NCBI RefSeq assembly: GCF_031455295.1
Contig: NZ_JAVDSL010000001.1
Location: forward strand, 806,001 to 870,000
DNA: 64,000 nt
Direction: 5' to 3'
Origin: Leifsonia sp. 1010
GTDB lineage: Bacteria; Actinomycetota; Actinomycetes; Actinomycetales; Microbacteriaceae
The notes under the pieces were generated by a model. That model did not search any database, was not told where the DNA came from, and was given only the letters and a program-made list of their open reading frames with translations. This document shows, piece after piece, positions 1 through 7,467 of this stretch. Position numbers and translations under genes: made by a program. Each line of letters starts with the position of its first letter. The stretch's first letter is position 1.

Positions 1-183
1 GTCGAGCTCGACACCGGGCTTGATGTCGTAGTCGACGAGGCGCACCGCGGTGCCGGTCACGTCGTGGGTCGCCAGCTCGTCCAGAAGCTGGCGGGCGAGG
101 AGCTGGCTGCTCGACTCGCTCGGCGACGGCTTGAGCGTGCAGACGAGGGCGAGCGCGGTCAACGGTCTGGTCTGATCGGTCAT
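1..183 (-). CDS. NAD(P)H-dependent FMN reductase-family flavoprotein, N-terminal part only
   Basis: The gene starts at an ATG at 183 and runs off the left edge, so only 61 codons are visible. The fragment opens with a hydrophobic beta strand (TALALVCTLK) followed by a serine-rich loop (PSPSESSSQLL) and an amphipathic helix. That is the layout of the flavodoxin-like fold, where the serine loop holds the FMN phosphate. The family reduces flavins or quinones with NAD(P)H in the cytoplasm. The downstream half that would separate an FMN reductase from another flavodoxin-fold oxidoreductase is outside the window. It points away from the gene at 270, with an 86-bp gap between them. Confidence 0.6.
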   Translation of the reverse strand, partial: MTDQTRPLTALALVCTLKPSPSESSSQLLARQLLDELATHDVTGTAVRLVDYDIKPGVELD

Positions 184-269
184 TCCGCGAGTGAACGCGC
201 ATGGCCCGGCGACCGCAAGGCCGCCCTGCAAGCCTTGACCTTTTCCCCAGGTGATCGTATGGATTGGTG

Positions 270-608
270 ATGAAGCGCATCCATTATGCGAGCGGTTCTC
301 TCCTCACCGGAGACGACATCGCCGACGTCATCGTGCGCTTCGCCGCCGCGCTGGCCCAGAACAACGCCGCCGCCGAAGTGCGTGCCCCCGTGGTTGTCGA
401 CGGGGGCGGGCACGGGGAGGTCCTGCTGCTGCTCGGCCCGGCCAGCCAGATGCTGGCGGAGGACGCGGAGTACTCGGGTACGGAGTTGCACGACCAGCCG
501 TTCGTCGACGAGTTCGAGCACAGGATCGCGGCGCTGGCGCCGCAGCGGGCGACGTACGTCGAGCACGGCACGGACGAGGTGCCCGACGTCGATCTCGACC
601 TGCTCTGA
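270..608 (+). CDS. Conserved hypothetical protein, 112 aa
   Basis: Not recognised beyond being a small, acidic, soluble protein. The frame can begin at a TTG (264), GTG (267) or ATG (270); I chose the ATG, since nothing upstream looks like a ribosome site. The protein starts MKRIHYASGSLLTGDDIADV, with a helix rich in Ala (RFAAALAQNNAAAEV), then strands PVVVDG and EVLLLLGP. The second half is acidic and ends DVDLDLL. There is no signal peptide or membrane segment. The alternation of strands and helices suggests a compact alpha/beta fold, perhaps a small-molecule or nucleotide binder, but no catalytic motif is visible. Codon usage matches its neighbours, so I regard it as real. Confidence 0.6.
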   Translation: MKRIHYASGSLLTGDDIADVIVRFAAALAQNNAAAEVRAPVVVDGGGHGEVLLLLGPASQMLAEDAEYSGTELHDQPFVDEFEHRIAALAPQRATYVEHGTDEVPDVDLDLL

Positions 609-630
609 CCGCAGCCGATACAGAGTCGGA

Positions 631-659
631 CTGGCACAACGCGGGGGGCCGCGTACTAT
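631..659 (+). promoter_or_regulatory. Putative promoter of the gene at 690
   Basis: CTGGCA (631-636), a 17-bp spacer and TACTAT (654-659) resemble a sigma-70-type -35/-10 pair. A GGGAGAGG ribosome site follows shortly before the ATG at 690. The spacing is ideal, but the -35 has one mismatch at its first base. Confidence 0.4.
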
Positions 660-689
660 CGGGCAGGAAACGACGACCGGGAGAGGTAA

Positions 690-971
690 ATGCAGGTGTT
701 CCACGTCTACATCGACGACCTGAGATTCACCTTCGTCGACCGCGCACCGGTCGAGGAACTGAAAGCCCGGGTCGTCCAGGCGAGCAGGAACGACGGCGAC
801 TTCGTCTCCATCTCGCAGTCCAGCAGACCTCCGAGTGAGATCTTCGTCACCGCGCAGACGCGCGTACGGATCGAGACCGCCACGATCCCGCGCGACCCCG
901 TCGCCTCCGGAGCCACCGCCGGGGAGGACGACGACGACGCGTTCTGGTTCGACTTCGACTCGCTGGCCTGA
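690..971 (+). CDS. Hypothetical acidic protein, 93 aa
   Basis: A GGGAGAGG ribosome site sits four bases before the ATG, so the start is secure. The first 55 residues look like a small alpha/beta domain: strand QVFHVYIDDLRFTFVD, helix VEELKARVVQAS, strand DFVSISQ, strand EIFVTAQTRVRIET. The last 25 residues are a flexible tail with the acidic run GEDDDDAFWFDFDSLA. There is no signal peptide or membrane segment. The strand-rich body resembles small ligand-binding or adaptor domains, but I cannot assign a family. The acidic aromatic tail could be a protein-interaction motif; that is inference only. Confidence 0.6.
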   Translation: MQVFHVYIDDLRFTFVDRAPVEELKARVVQASRNDGDFVSISQSSRPPSEIFVTAQTRVRIETATIPRDPVASGATAGEDDDDAFWFDFDSLA

Positions 972-1016
972 AGTCAACCGCTTCCCACGGCGTCCTCGAC
1001 GGGGGATGCTCGTCTC

Positions 1017-2540
1017 ATGCCGCCGACGACGTCCCTCTGGCTCGAGACCTCCCCGCACATCCCGACCGACACGTTCGAGTGGGATGGGCACTACGACACG
1101 ATCGTCGTCGGCGCCGGCCTGACCGGCCTCGCCACCGCCCTCATGCTCGCCCGCTCGGGGATGCGCGTCCTGGTGCTGGAAGCCCGCACCGTCGGCGCGG
1201 TCACGACCGGCAACACGACCGGCAAGGTCAGCCTGCTGCAGGGGACGACGCTCTCGTCGATCCGCCGCCACGCCTCCGAGGCCGTGCTGTGCGCGTACGT
1301 CGACGGCAACACGGCGGGCCAGGGCTGGCTGCTCGACTTCCTCGAAGAACAGGCCGTCCCCTACGAGACCCGTGACGCCGTCACCTACGCCACGACGCTC
1401 GACGGCCTGGACAAGCTGGATGCGGAACTCGCCGCCGCACGTGTAGCAGGCCTCGACGCCGTGGAGGAGCGGACCACCGAGCTCCCGTTCGTCGTGGAGG
1501 GAGCCCTCACCCTCGGCGGGCAGGCGCAGGTGCATCCGCTGAAGGTGCTGGCCGCGCTCGCCGCGGAGTTCCGACGGCTCGGCGGGCGGATCGTGGAGGG
1601 CGAACGGGTCACCGACGTCTCGGCCGCGAAGCCGGCCGTCGTCACCAGCACCTCGGGCACATCCCGCGCCGACCAGGTCATCATCGCGACCGGGACGCCC
1701 ATCCTCGACCGCGGCCTGTACTTCGCCAAGGTCGAACCGACGCGCTCATACGTCACCGCCTTCCGTGTGCCGGGCGACATCCCGGAGGCCATGTACATCT
1801 CCGCCGACTCGCCCACCCGCTCCCTCCGCACCGCGACCGCGGCGGACGGCACCCGTCTGCTCCTCGTCGGCGGCAACGGGCACCCGGCCGGCCGCGCCGA
1901 CTCCCCGGCCGAGAAGCTCGCAGACCTCACCACCTGGGCCGAGCGCACATTTCCCGGCGCGGAGCGGACCCACTGGTGGGCGGCGCAGGACTACCGGTCG
2001 GCAAACCGCATCCCCTTCGTCGGCTGGCTTCCCCGCGGCCGCGGCCGCATCTATTTGGCCACCGGCTACGACAAGTGGGGGATGACGAACGCCGTCGCCT
2101 CGGCACTGAGCCTCACCGCCGACCTGACCGGGGAGACCCTCGAGTGGGCGCGCGTGATGCACCACCGGGTCACCCGGCCGGCCGACATCGCGTCGGGCGT
2201 CGCAATGAACGCCGGCGTCGGCAAGGCCGCGGTGACCGAGTGGGCGTCCGCTCAGACGGGCCCGGAGGTCGGCGATGAGCCGGTCGCGGAGGGCACCGGA
2301 ACCGTCGGCCGCCGCGGTCGCACCCCGGTCGCCGTGTCGACGGTCGACGGGACGACGTGCGCGCTCACCGCAGTGTGCAGCCACCTCGGCGGCGTGGTCC
2401 GATGGAACGACGCCGAGCTGTCGTGGGACTGCCCGCTGCACGGCTCGCGTTTCGCGCCGGACGGCACGGTGCTGGAAGGCCCGGCCACCCAGCCGCTCGC
2501 ACCGGCTCCCGCCGTCCGGGCGCCGGAGACGACGGCCTGA
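1017..2540 (+). CDS. FAD-dependent oxidoreductase with C-terminal Rieske [2Fe-2S] domain
   Basis: Two domains are clear. Residues about 27-390 form a DAO/GMC-like FAD fold starting with the dinucleotide motif VVGAGLTGLATALMLA and the following acidic strand end VLVLEA. Residues about 425-500 form a Rieske domain with both cluster-ligand motifs, CSHLGG at 454-459 and CPLHGSRF at 472-479, so the [2Fe-2S] site is complete. Homologues of this fusion are common in Gram-positive bacteria and are presumed to pass electrons between flavin and iron-sulfur cluster; the substrate is unknown. There is no signal peptide, so it is cytoplasmic. The ATG at 1017 lacks a strong ribosome site. It stands alone between small unrelated genes. 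Confidence 0.85.
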   Translation: MPPTTSLWLETSPHIPTDTFEWDGHYDTIVVGAGLTGLATALMLARSGMRVLVLEARTVGAVTTGNTTGKVSLLQGTTLSSIRRHASEAVLCAYVDGNTAGQGWLLDFLEEQAVPYETRDAVTYATTLDGLDKLDAELAAARVAGLDAVEERTTELPFVVEGALTLGGQAQVHPLKVLAALAAEFRRLGGRIVEGERVTDVSAAKPAVVTSTSGTSRADQVIIATGTPILDRGLYFAKVEPTRSYVTAFRVPGDIPEAMYISADSPTRSLRTATAADGTRLLLVGGNGHPAGRADSPAEKLADLTTWAERTFPGAERTHWWAAQDYRSANRIPFVGWLPRGRGRIYLATGYDKWGMTNAVASALSLTADLTGETLEWARVMHHRVTRPADIASGVAMNAGVGKAAVTEWASAQTGPEVGDEPVAEGTGTVGRRGRTPVAVSTVDGTTCALTAVCSHLGGVVRWNDAELSWDCPLHGSRFAPDGTVLEGPATQPLAPAPAVRAPETTA

Positions 2541-2625
2541 CAGGCGCGTCCGTCCTGGATCGCGCGCGGCCAGCCCGCCCCGTGAGGCCTAGTCAGGCTG
2601 ATCGGGCCGGGAGTATGGTCGCCGC

Positions 2626-3279
2626 ATGACGAACCCAGACGACGAGAGCACGCCGCGCCCCGCCGGACCCGCCGGGGCGGGCGAGCCGGTCAGCCCGCCG
2701 CCCGCATCCGGTCCGACTCCTCCGCCTCCGCCGCCGCCCAGCCACAGCATCCCCTCGGCGCCGCCGCCGCCCCCGAGTTCGTACCCGGCCGCAGCGACCG
2801 GCCCGTCCGCCACCGTCGCGCCGACGTCTCCGCCCAACACCGTCAACATCGCTTTCTGGCTGTATGTCGCCGGCGCCGTGCTGAGCGTGATCAGCGGCAT
2901 CATCACGATCGCGGTCGTCTCCGGTTCGCGCGCCGACCAGGTGCGCATCATCGAGCAGCAGGGCAGCGACCTCAAAGGGCTCACGGCGCAGCAGGTCGCC
3001 GATGCGTCCGTCACCTTCCTGGTGACCTGGTCGATCGTCACGCTGATCTTCTGGGCCGTCGTGTTCGTCCTCTTCGCGTACTTCATGCGTCGCGGCGCGA
3101 ACTGGGCGCGCATCGTCCTCACGGTGCTCACCGTGCTCTCGCTGCTCAACCTGCTGACCGGCTTCGGAACGGGCCTCCTGCAGGTGCTGGCGACGATCGT
3201 CGCCGTCGTGCTGATGTGGCTCCGCCCCTCCAACGAGTACTTCGGCGCGGTGAAGGCCGCGAAGGGGCCGCGCGTCTGA
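2626..3279 (+). CDS. Proline-rich multipass membrane protein, 217 aa
   Basis: The first 70 residues are a disordered cytoplasmic tail rich in Pro, Ala and Ser, including a run of eight prolines. They are followed by about four hydrophobic segments: AFWLYVAGAVLSVISGIITI, FLVTWSIVTLIFWAVVFVLF, IVLTVLTVLSLLNLLTGFG and VLATIVAVVLMW. This layout is common among actinobacterial membrane proteins of unknown role. The loop between segments one and two carries a short charged helix (RADQVRIIEQQG). The sequence TATGGT six bases before the ATG suggests a leaderless transcript. Function unknown. Confidence 0.75.
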   Translation: MTNPDDESTPRPAGPAGAGEPVSPPPASGPTPPPPPPPSHSIPSAPPPPPSSYPAAATGPSATVAPTSPPNTVNIAFWLYVAGAVLSVISGIITIAVVSGSRADQVRIIEQQGSDLKGLTAQQVADASVTFLVTWSIVTLIFWAVVFVLFAYFMRRGANWARIVLTVLTVLSLLNLLTGFGTGLLQVLATIVAVVLMWLRPSNEYFGAVKAAKGPRV

Positions 3280-3340
3280 TCGCACCCTGACAGCCGGCTG
3301 TGCCGGGCGTACTGTTCCTGCCGAAACGGAAGGAGCGGAT

Positions 3341-3604
3341 ATGCCCGGCAACAAGCCCCAGCTGAAAGACCAGGAGCTCTACGAGAAGCTGCGCAAGGAG
3401 GGCGACTCCAAGCAGAAGGCGGCTCGCATCTCTAACGCCGCAGCATCCCGCGGCCGATCCTCGGTCGGCCGCAAGGGCGGCGACTCCGGTTCGTACGAGG
3501 ACTGGACGGTGCCCGAGCTGAAGAAGCGCGCGAAGGAGCTCGGCCTCAGCGGGTACTCCAAGAAGAACAAGGGCGAGCTCGTGAAGGAGCTCCGCAACCA
3601 CTGA
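3341..3604 (+). CDS. Small basic protein with Rho-N/SAP-like C-terminus (DUF7218-like)
   Basis: An excellent GGAAGGAG site precedes the ATG. The N-terminal half is a charged helix (LYEKLRKEGDSKQKAARISN) seen in a small actinobacterial family; the middle (SRGRSSVGRKGGDSG) is flexible and basic. The last 35 residues, starting DWTVPELKKRAKELGL, have the helix-extended-helix pattern of Rho-N/SAP domains, which bind nucleic acid. A DNA- or RNA-associated role, possibly in stress or chromatin, is therefore plausible but not shown. At 87 residues it is complete for the family. Confidence 0.75.
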   Translation: MPGNKPQLKDQELYEKLRKEGDSKQKAARISNAAASRGRSSVGRKGGDSGSYEDWTVPELKKRAKELGLSGYSKKNKGELVKELRNH

Positions 3605-3626
3605 GTCCCGCGCGTACACTCGCCGC

Positions 3627-4493
3627 ATGGACCTGCGGGATGTGGCCGGCGAGCTGTATTCGGTCGCACCCGGCGACTTCATCGCCCGGCGCAACGCCGC
3701 CGCGGCCCAGGCCGACCGCTCGACGGCCAAGCAGATCAAGACCCTGCGCAAACCGTCGGCGTCGGCGGCCGCGATCAACGCGCTCACCCGGGAGCACCCG
3801 GACCTCGTGGGCGATGTGCTGGAGATCGGCTCGCGGATGCGGGATGCGTTCGCTTCCCGCGACCGTGCCGAGATCCGCGCGCTCACCCAGGAGCGCCAGC
3901 GGCTGCTGCAGCGCGCGACCGACGGGCTGGACCTCAGCCCGGCGGTGCAGCGCGAGGTCGAGGAGACCTTGCAGGCGGCCGTCATCGACCCGGCAGCGGC
4001 GGCGGCGGTTCGGAGCGGGATGCTGGTCCGCGCCCTCGAGTCGACCGGTCTCGAGCAGGTCGACGTCTCCGACGCCGTCGCGCTGCCGATCGACATCGAG
4101 GACTTCCCGGCGCCGCGACCCGGCCGCCGGAAGTCGCAGAGCGGAGGGGAGGACGCCGGCGCGGCCGAAGCGGACGACGAGCCGGCCGAGGAGGGGCACA
4201 CCGAGTCGCCCAGTGAGCGCCGGGAACGGCAGCGCCGCATCCGGGCCGCCGAGAAGGCCGTCGCGCGCGCCCGCGAAGACGCCGAGGCCCTCGACGACGA
4301 GCTCGACGAGACGGTCGACCGGCGCGGCGACCTGGAGGCGGAGCGGGACTCGCTGCAACGACGGCTGCAGCGGATCACCGACGATCTGAGCGAGGCGCGT
4401 GCCGCCGAGCGCGAGTTGCGCACCCGGATCTCCGACGCGCAACGCGCCGTCCGCGACGCGGAGAAGGCCCTGCGGGACGCGCGAGACGACTGA
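3627..4493 (+). CDS. Conserved hypothetical coiled-coil protein, 288 aa
   Basis: The N-terminal domain (1-150) is helical and contains the conserved-looking basic stretch FIARRNAAAAQADRSTAKQI, then KTLRKPSASAAAINAL. This pattern is found in a widespread actinobacterial family of unknown function. Residues about 160-200 are a low-complexity acidic linker. From about 200 to the end the protein is a continuous charged coiled coil rich in Arg, Glu and Ala. There is no signal peptide. TACACT-N6-ATG immediately upstream suggests leaderless transcription. It ends five bases from the convergent glycosyltransferase gene, with no room for a separate terminator. Confidence 0.7.
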   Translation: MDLRDVAGELYSVAPGDFIARRNAAAAQADRSTAKQIKTLRKPSASAAAINALTREHPDLVGDVLEIGSRMRDAFASRDRAEIRALTQERQRLLQRATDGLDLSPAVQREVEETLQAAVIDPAAAAAVRSGMLVRALESTGLEQVDVSDAVALPIDIEDFPAPRPGRRKSQSGGEDAGAAEADDEPAEEGHTESPSERRERQRRIRAAEKAVARAREDAEALDDELDETVDRRGDLEAERDSLQRRLQRITDDLSEARAAERELRTRISDAQRAVRDAEKALRDARDD

Positions 4494-4498
4494 CGGGG

Positions 4499-5464
4499 TC
4501 AGCCGACCCAGTGCGCCAGCAGGTCGTCCCAGTCCGCCTGATAGCGGCCGAGGCCGAACCGCTCCAGCGCCCACTCGCGCGCACGTCCGCCCGCCTCCGC
4601 CCCACGACCCGGGTCGTCGACGAACGCCCGGACGGCGTCGTGCAGCTCGGTCAGGTCGGTGGAGATGGCGCCGACTCCCGGTACCACGGCGCGGCGCGCA
4701 TCCGTCGCGTCCAGCGCCACGACCGGGATCCCGGCCGTCATCGACTCGAGGAGCGAGAGTCCCAGCGACGTCCAGCGGTTGGGATGCACGTACACACGCC
4801 GACGCCCGACCTCGGTGAACAGCCGAGGCGCCTCGATGTCGCCAGCGGCGACCACTCGGTCGGCGCCGACGCCGAGCGCGTGCGCCAGGTCGTCCACCTG
4901 CATGCCGAAGACGTCGACCGGGGCCACAGCGGCGAATCCGCCGAGGAGATCCGAGCCGGTCACCCGCCAGCGCCGCACCGGCTCGTTGATCACGGCAGCG
5001 GCGCGCGGGAGCTCGCCGGTGAAGTGGTTGCCGTGGTCGACGACGCCGTGCTCGATCACCCGGGTGCGGGTCGAACCGGTGTCCCAGAACAGCGCGTTGA
5101 AGTGGGTCACGTGGGCGATCAGCAGGTCGTCCCGGTCGGCGAGGGGATGCCGCGAGTTCGGCACACCCTCCTGTGGCGTGTTGTGCTCGACGAACACGAC
5201 CGGCACATCCACACCGGGGCGCCGGCCCGTGAGCCGTTCGACCAGATCGAACTCCTCCAGCCGCTGCAGCACGACGGCGTCGAACGGCGTGGACGCCAGC
5301 TCGGCCTCCGGCACGTCGACGACGTTCGCCGGCCAGTCGCGTGCGCCGACCCCGCCCTCGCCTGCCGCATCCACGGGAAGAAGGTAGGTGTGACGACCGC
5401 GCACGAACGCATCCATCCAGCCGCCGTGGACCTGCCAGACGAGCAGCCGCAGAGCGCGGCTCAC
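4499..5464 (-). CDS. Glycosyltransferase, GT-B fold (GT4-like), 321 aa
   Basis: The start is a GTG overlapping the stop of the upstream gene by four bases. The N-terminus (LRLLVWQVHGGWMDAF) is the usual first strand of a GT-B glycosyltransferase. The C-terminal half carries the nucleotide-sugar site layout: VYVHPNRWTSLGLSLLE, then SMTAGIPVVALD, matching the E-x7-E region of GT4 enzymes. The central EHNTPQEG and VVDHGNHF segments probably line the acceptor cleft. At 321 residues it is slightly short for GT4. It is the last gene of an overlapping leftward cassette with three small proteins of unknown role, so it may modify a shared, unknown substrate. Confidence 0.75.
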   Translation of the reverse strand: MSRALRLLVWQVHGGWMDAFVRGRHTYLLPVDAAGEGGVGARDWPANVVDVPEAELASTPFDAVVLQRLEEFDLVERLTGRRPGVDVPVVFVEHNTPQEGVPNSRHPLADRDDLLIAHVTHFNALFWDTGSTRTRVIEHGVVDHGNHFTGELPRAAAVINEPVRRWRVTGSDLLGGFAAVAPVDVFGMQVDDLAHALGVGADRVVAAGDIEAPRLFTEVGRRRVYVHPNRWTSLGLSLLESMTAGIPVVALDATDARRAVVPGVGAISTDLTELHDAVRAFVDDPGRGAEAGGRAREWALERFGLGRYQADWDDLLAHWVG

Positions 5465-6096
5465 AGCTGCGACCCTGGGCCGGGGTGGCCCCTCACTTCC
5501 AGGGGCCCGGTCTCGGGCGCCGGCCCGTCCTGGTCCTGGCCCGCGGCGACGCCGGCGTGCGTGTGCCCGGCCACGCCGTGTGCTGCGGTGTGCGGCTCCT
5601 TCGTGGGGCAGAGCTTGCCGCAGTACGAGCAGATGTAGCCGTCGCCGATCCGCGCCTCGCCGTCCAGCCGGTACTCCAGCACGTCACCGTCGCTCTCCAG
5701 CGCGAACTCCACGTACGCCGGTCGATCCAGCGACGGGATGGGCACCCGCATCCGCGCGAACGGGCGACGTTCATCGTCCAGCGGCACCCACAGCTTGTCC
5801 GGAGTCGGCCCGAAGATCGAACCCGCCTTGTCGACCCGCGCGGGCCGATGGTCGTCCCGGACGTGCAGGATGTGACCGGCGCGCAGCATGTCCCGCGGAA
5901 GCACCTGGTACAGCTCGGGCACCCCGTAGGCGATCGCGCCGCGGCGCAGCCGCGAGAAGCCTTCCTCCGTGTCGTCGCCCATCACGACGAACGGCGGCGC
6001 CTCGGGCGTCCGCAGCACGATGGCCGTGCCGCCCGACGGGCTGTCGGAGATGAGCTGCAGGATGGCCGTGGCCTCGACGAGCAGACCTTCAGGCAT
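5461..6096 (-). CDS. Hypothetical protein with C-terminal CxxC zinc-ribbon-like motif; paralogue of the gene at 6519
   Basis: The 211-residue protein has a body that closely parallels the upstream gene at 6519: RLRRGAIAYGVPELYQVLPR here against RMRRGPGVHGLSEPYREVPR there, and VPIPSLDRPAYVEF against IPIPSLDRPSWHEF. Unlike its paralogue it continues with CSYCGKLCPTKEPHTAAHG, a Cys/His cluster that could bind zinc, and then a Gly/Pro-rich tail. No family function is known to me. Start and stop both overlap neighbouring genes, so it is translated with a DUF6098-like protein and a glycosyltransferase. Confidence 0.65.
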   Translation of the reverse strand: MPEGLLVEATAILQLISDSPSGGTAIVLRTPEAPPFVVMGDDTEEGFSRLRRGAIAYGVPELYQVLPRDMLRAGHILHVRDDHRPARVDKAGSIFGPTPDKLWVPLDDERRPFARMRVPIPSLDRPAYVEFALESDGDVLEYRLDGEARIGDGYICSYCGKLCPTKEPHTAAHGVAGHTHAGVAAGQDQDGPAPETGPLEVRGHPGPGSQL

Positions 6097-6538
6097 GCGC
6101 CACCGACACCAGCTCCGCTTCGCGACGCCCGGGCTCCGCGTCGAACCGCTCCTCGCACACCCGGTCGGCCTCGGCGATCAGACACTCCGCCAGCCGGCCG
6201 ACCACCTCGACGTCGGCGACCAGCGCCTCGCCGTCCAGACCGTGACCGGCCGGGCGGCCTCGCAGCAGCCAGGCGAAGCGCTCAGGGCGCACACCGTCGA
6301 ACGGGGCGTGCCGGGGAGCCGGAAGACGGGTCAGCTGCCGGGCGATCCACTCGCGCGGGGGAAGGCTCCACCAGGCTTCGGGATCGAGCGGCCGGGCAGG
6401 CAGGCCGGGGAGCGGGAGGCCGCTCTCGGTGTCGAAGGGGCCGGCCTCGAGATCGGCCGCATAGCCCGCCGAGTATCGCACGTAGAGCCCGGGCGCCTCG
6501 TCGAGAAGGCGCTCGATCTCAGAGAGCTGATAGAGCAT
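6089..6538 (-). CDS. DUF6098-like protein, 149 aa
   Basis: I place the start at the ATG at 6538, six bases after a clear GGAGG; the frame is open further upstream but loses sense there. The protein contains LYVRYSAGYAADLEAGPF, GLPLPGLPARPLDPEAWW and SLPPREWIARQL, a pattern I associate with the actinobacterial DUF6098 family, often found as single small cytoplasmic proteins. The C-terminal half is helical with an acidic-basic surface (ECLIAEADRVCEERFDAEPG). It overlaps both neighbours and is flanked by two paralogous genes, so all three are probably made together. Biochemical role unknown. Confidence 0.65.
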   Translation of the reverse strand: MLYQLSEIERLLDEAPGLYVRYSAGYAADLEAGPFDTESGLPLPGLPARPLDPEAWWSLPPREWIARQLTRLPAPRHAPFDGVRPERFAWLLRGRPAGHGLDGEALVADVEVVGRLAECLIAEADRVCEERFDAEPGRREAELVSVAHA

Positions 6539-7010
6539 GGGAACCTCCGGTCGGGACACCGTCGCGCTGCGGCACGACGCGGTACCGGCACTCCATGCGG
6601 GTGCGCGACACCAGCTCGAACTCATGCCACGACGGGCGATCGAGCGAGGGGATGGGGATGTCGATGCGTGCAGGCGCCTCCGCTTCGTCGTCCAGGGGAA
6701 CGAAGACGACGACGTCCGACGCCCCGAAGACCGAAGCCGAACAGGCGAAGCGGGCTTGGGCATAGCGCTCCGACGTCACCACCAGCGCCGGCTCCGACTC
6801 CGCCGGATAGTCGTCGCGCGGCACCTCTCGGTAGGGCTCGCTCAGACCGTGGACACCCGGCCCGCGCCGCATGCGGACGAAGAGGTCACGTCCGCCGAAG
6901 ACGTCGAGACGGAGGGAGGACGGAACAACGCCATCCGTCAGGACGGCGACCGGCGTCCGCGCACGCCGCGGCAGCATCATCAGCACTGCCGTCGCAGTCA
7001 TATCGCCCAT
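6519..7010 (-). CDS. Hypothetical protein, 163 aa; paralogue of the gene at 5461
   Basis: Start chosen at the ATG at 7010. A TACTTT hexamer lies seven bases upstream and there is no ribosome site, suggesting a leaderless transcript; an in-frame ATG at 7001 is the alternative. The sequence shows strand-rich blocks (PVAVLTDGVVPSSLRLDVFG, ALVVTSERYAQARF, DVVVFVPLDDEAEAPARIDI) and the shared motif IPIPSLDRP. It lacks the Cys-rich tail of its paralogue. It is the promoter-proximal gene of the four-gene overlapping cassette. No function can be assigned. Confidence 0.6.
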   Translation of the reverse strand: MGDMTATAVLMMLPRRARTPVAVLTDGVVPSSLRLDVFGGRDLFVRMRRGPGVHGLSEPYREVPRDDYPAESEPALVVTSERYAQARFACSASVFGASDVVVFVPLDDEAEAPARIDIPIPSLDRPSWHEFELVSRTRMECRYRVVPQRDGVPTGGSHALSAL

Positions 7011-7075
7011 GCAAGCAAAAGTAAGTCGAGACGGATTCGAAAGCAGGGGATTGACGTACCGCCCGGACCGTGCGG

Positions 7076-7393
7076 TCAGCTCGGCAGGTGACGCCCGACC
7101 TCGTCCTCGGGCATGATCACCATGCCCCCGGTGCGCTGGGAGGTGTGCATCAGCGCTTCGAGCCACTGCGGGTTGATGGCGGGCGGACGGCTGCCGCTGA
7201 ATTGGAACGCCAGCGGCACTTCGCGGCTGATCCAGAGCGAGACGCGGCCGGAACCCTGCTCGACCGGGACATCCCAGTTCAGCAGGAAGCTCTCGTGACG
7301 GCGAAGCTTGGCGACGATGGCCAGCTTGACGTGGCTGAGCACCCGATCGTCGAGGTCATACTCCTGGCCTGCGCCGTAGACGAGTTTTCCCAT
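7076..7393 (-). CDS. DUF7882-like small protein (often mislabelled as DNA ligase), 105 aa
   Basis: The sequence MGKLVYGAGQEYDLDDRVLS followed by VKLAIVAKLRRHESFLLNW and PQWLEALMHTSQRTGGMVIM is typical of a small Microbacteriaceae family now called DUF7882. Members have often been annotated as ATP-dependent DNA ligase by propagation, but no ligase motif is visible. The start at 7393 follows an AGGAC ribosome site; an in-frame ATG nine bases upstream is possible. It is an alpha/beta protein of cytoplasmic type with no known role. It lies 65 bp ahead of the overlapping cassette on the same strand. Confidence 0.7.
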   Translation of the reverse strand: MGKLVYGAGQEYDLDDRVLSHVKLAIVAKLRRHESFLLNWDVPVEQGSGRVSLWISREVPLAFQFSGSRPPAINPQWLEALMHTSQRTGGMVIMPEDEVGRHLPS

Positions 7394-7467
7394 GGTCCTC
7401 ATAGTGCCCTAACGACGCACGCAAATCCTGTCGCGTCAGGGGGATTGACACCGGTACCAGAGCGTGG

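Noticed and set aside
180-1535. Long minus-strand open frame of 451 codons
   Set aside because: It runs antisense to three better-supported genes, is Arg/Gly-rich and has no recognisable domain; it results from high GC at third positions.
7076-7393. ATP-dependent DNA ligase
   Set aside because: This label circulates for the family, but 105 residues without a nucleotidyltransferase KxDG motif cannot be a ligase.
7445-7459. TTGACACCGGTA similarity between 7445 and the operator-like region at 23601
   Set aside because: At 7445 it lies downstream of a gene end and has no inverted partner, so the match is probably chance.
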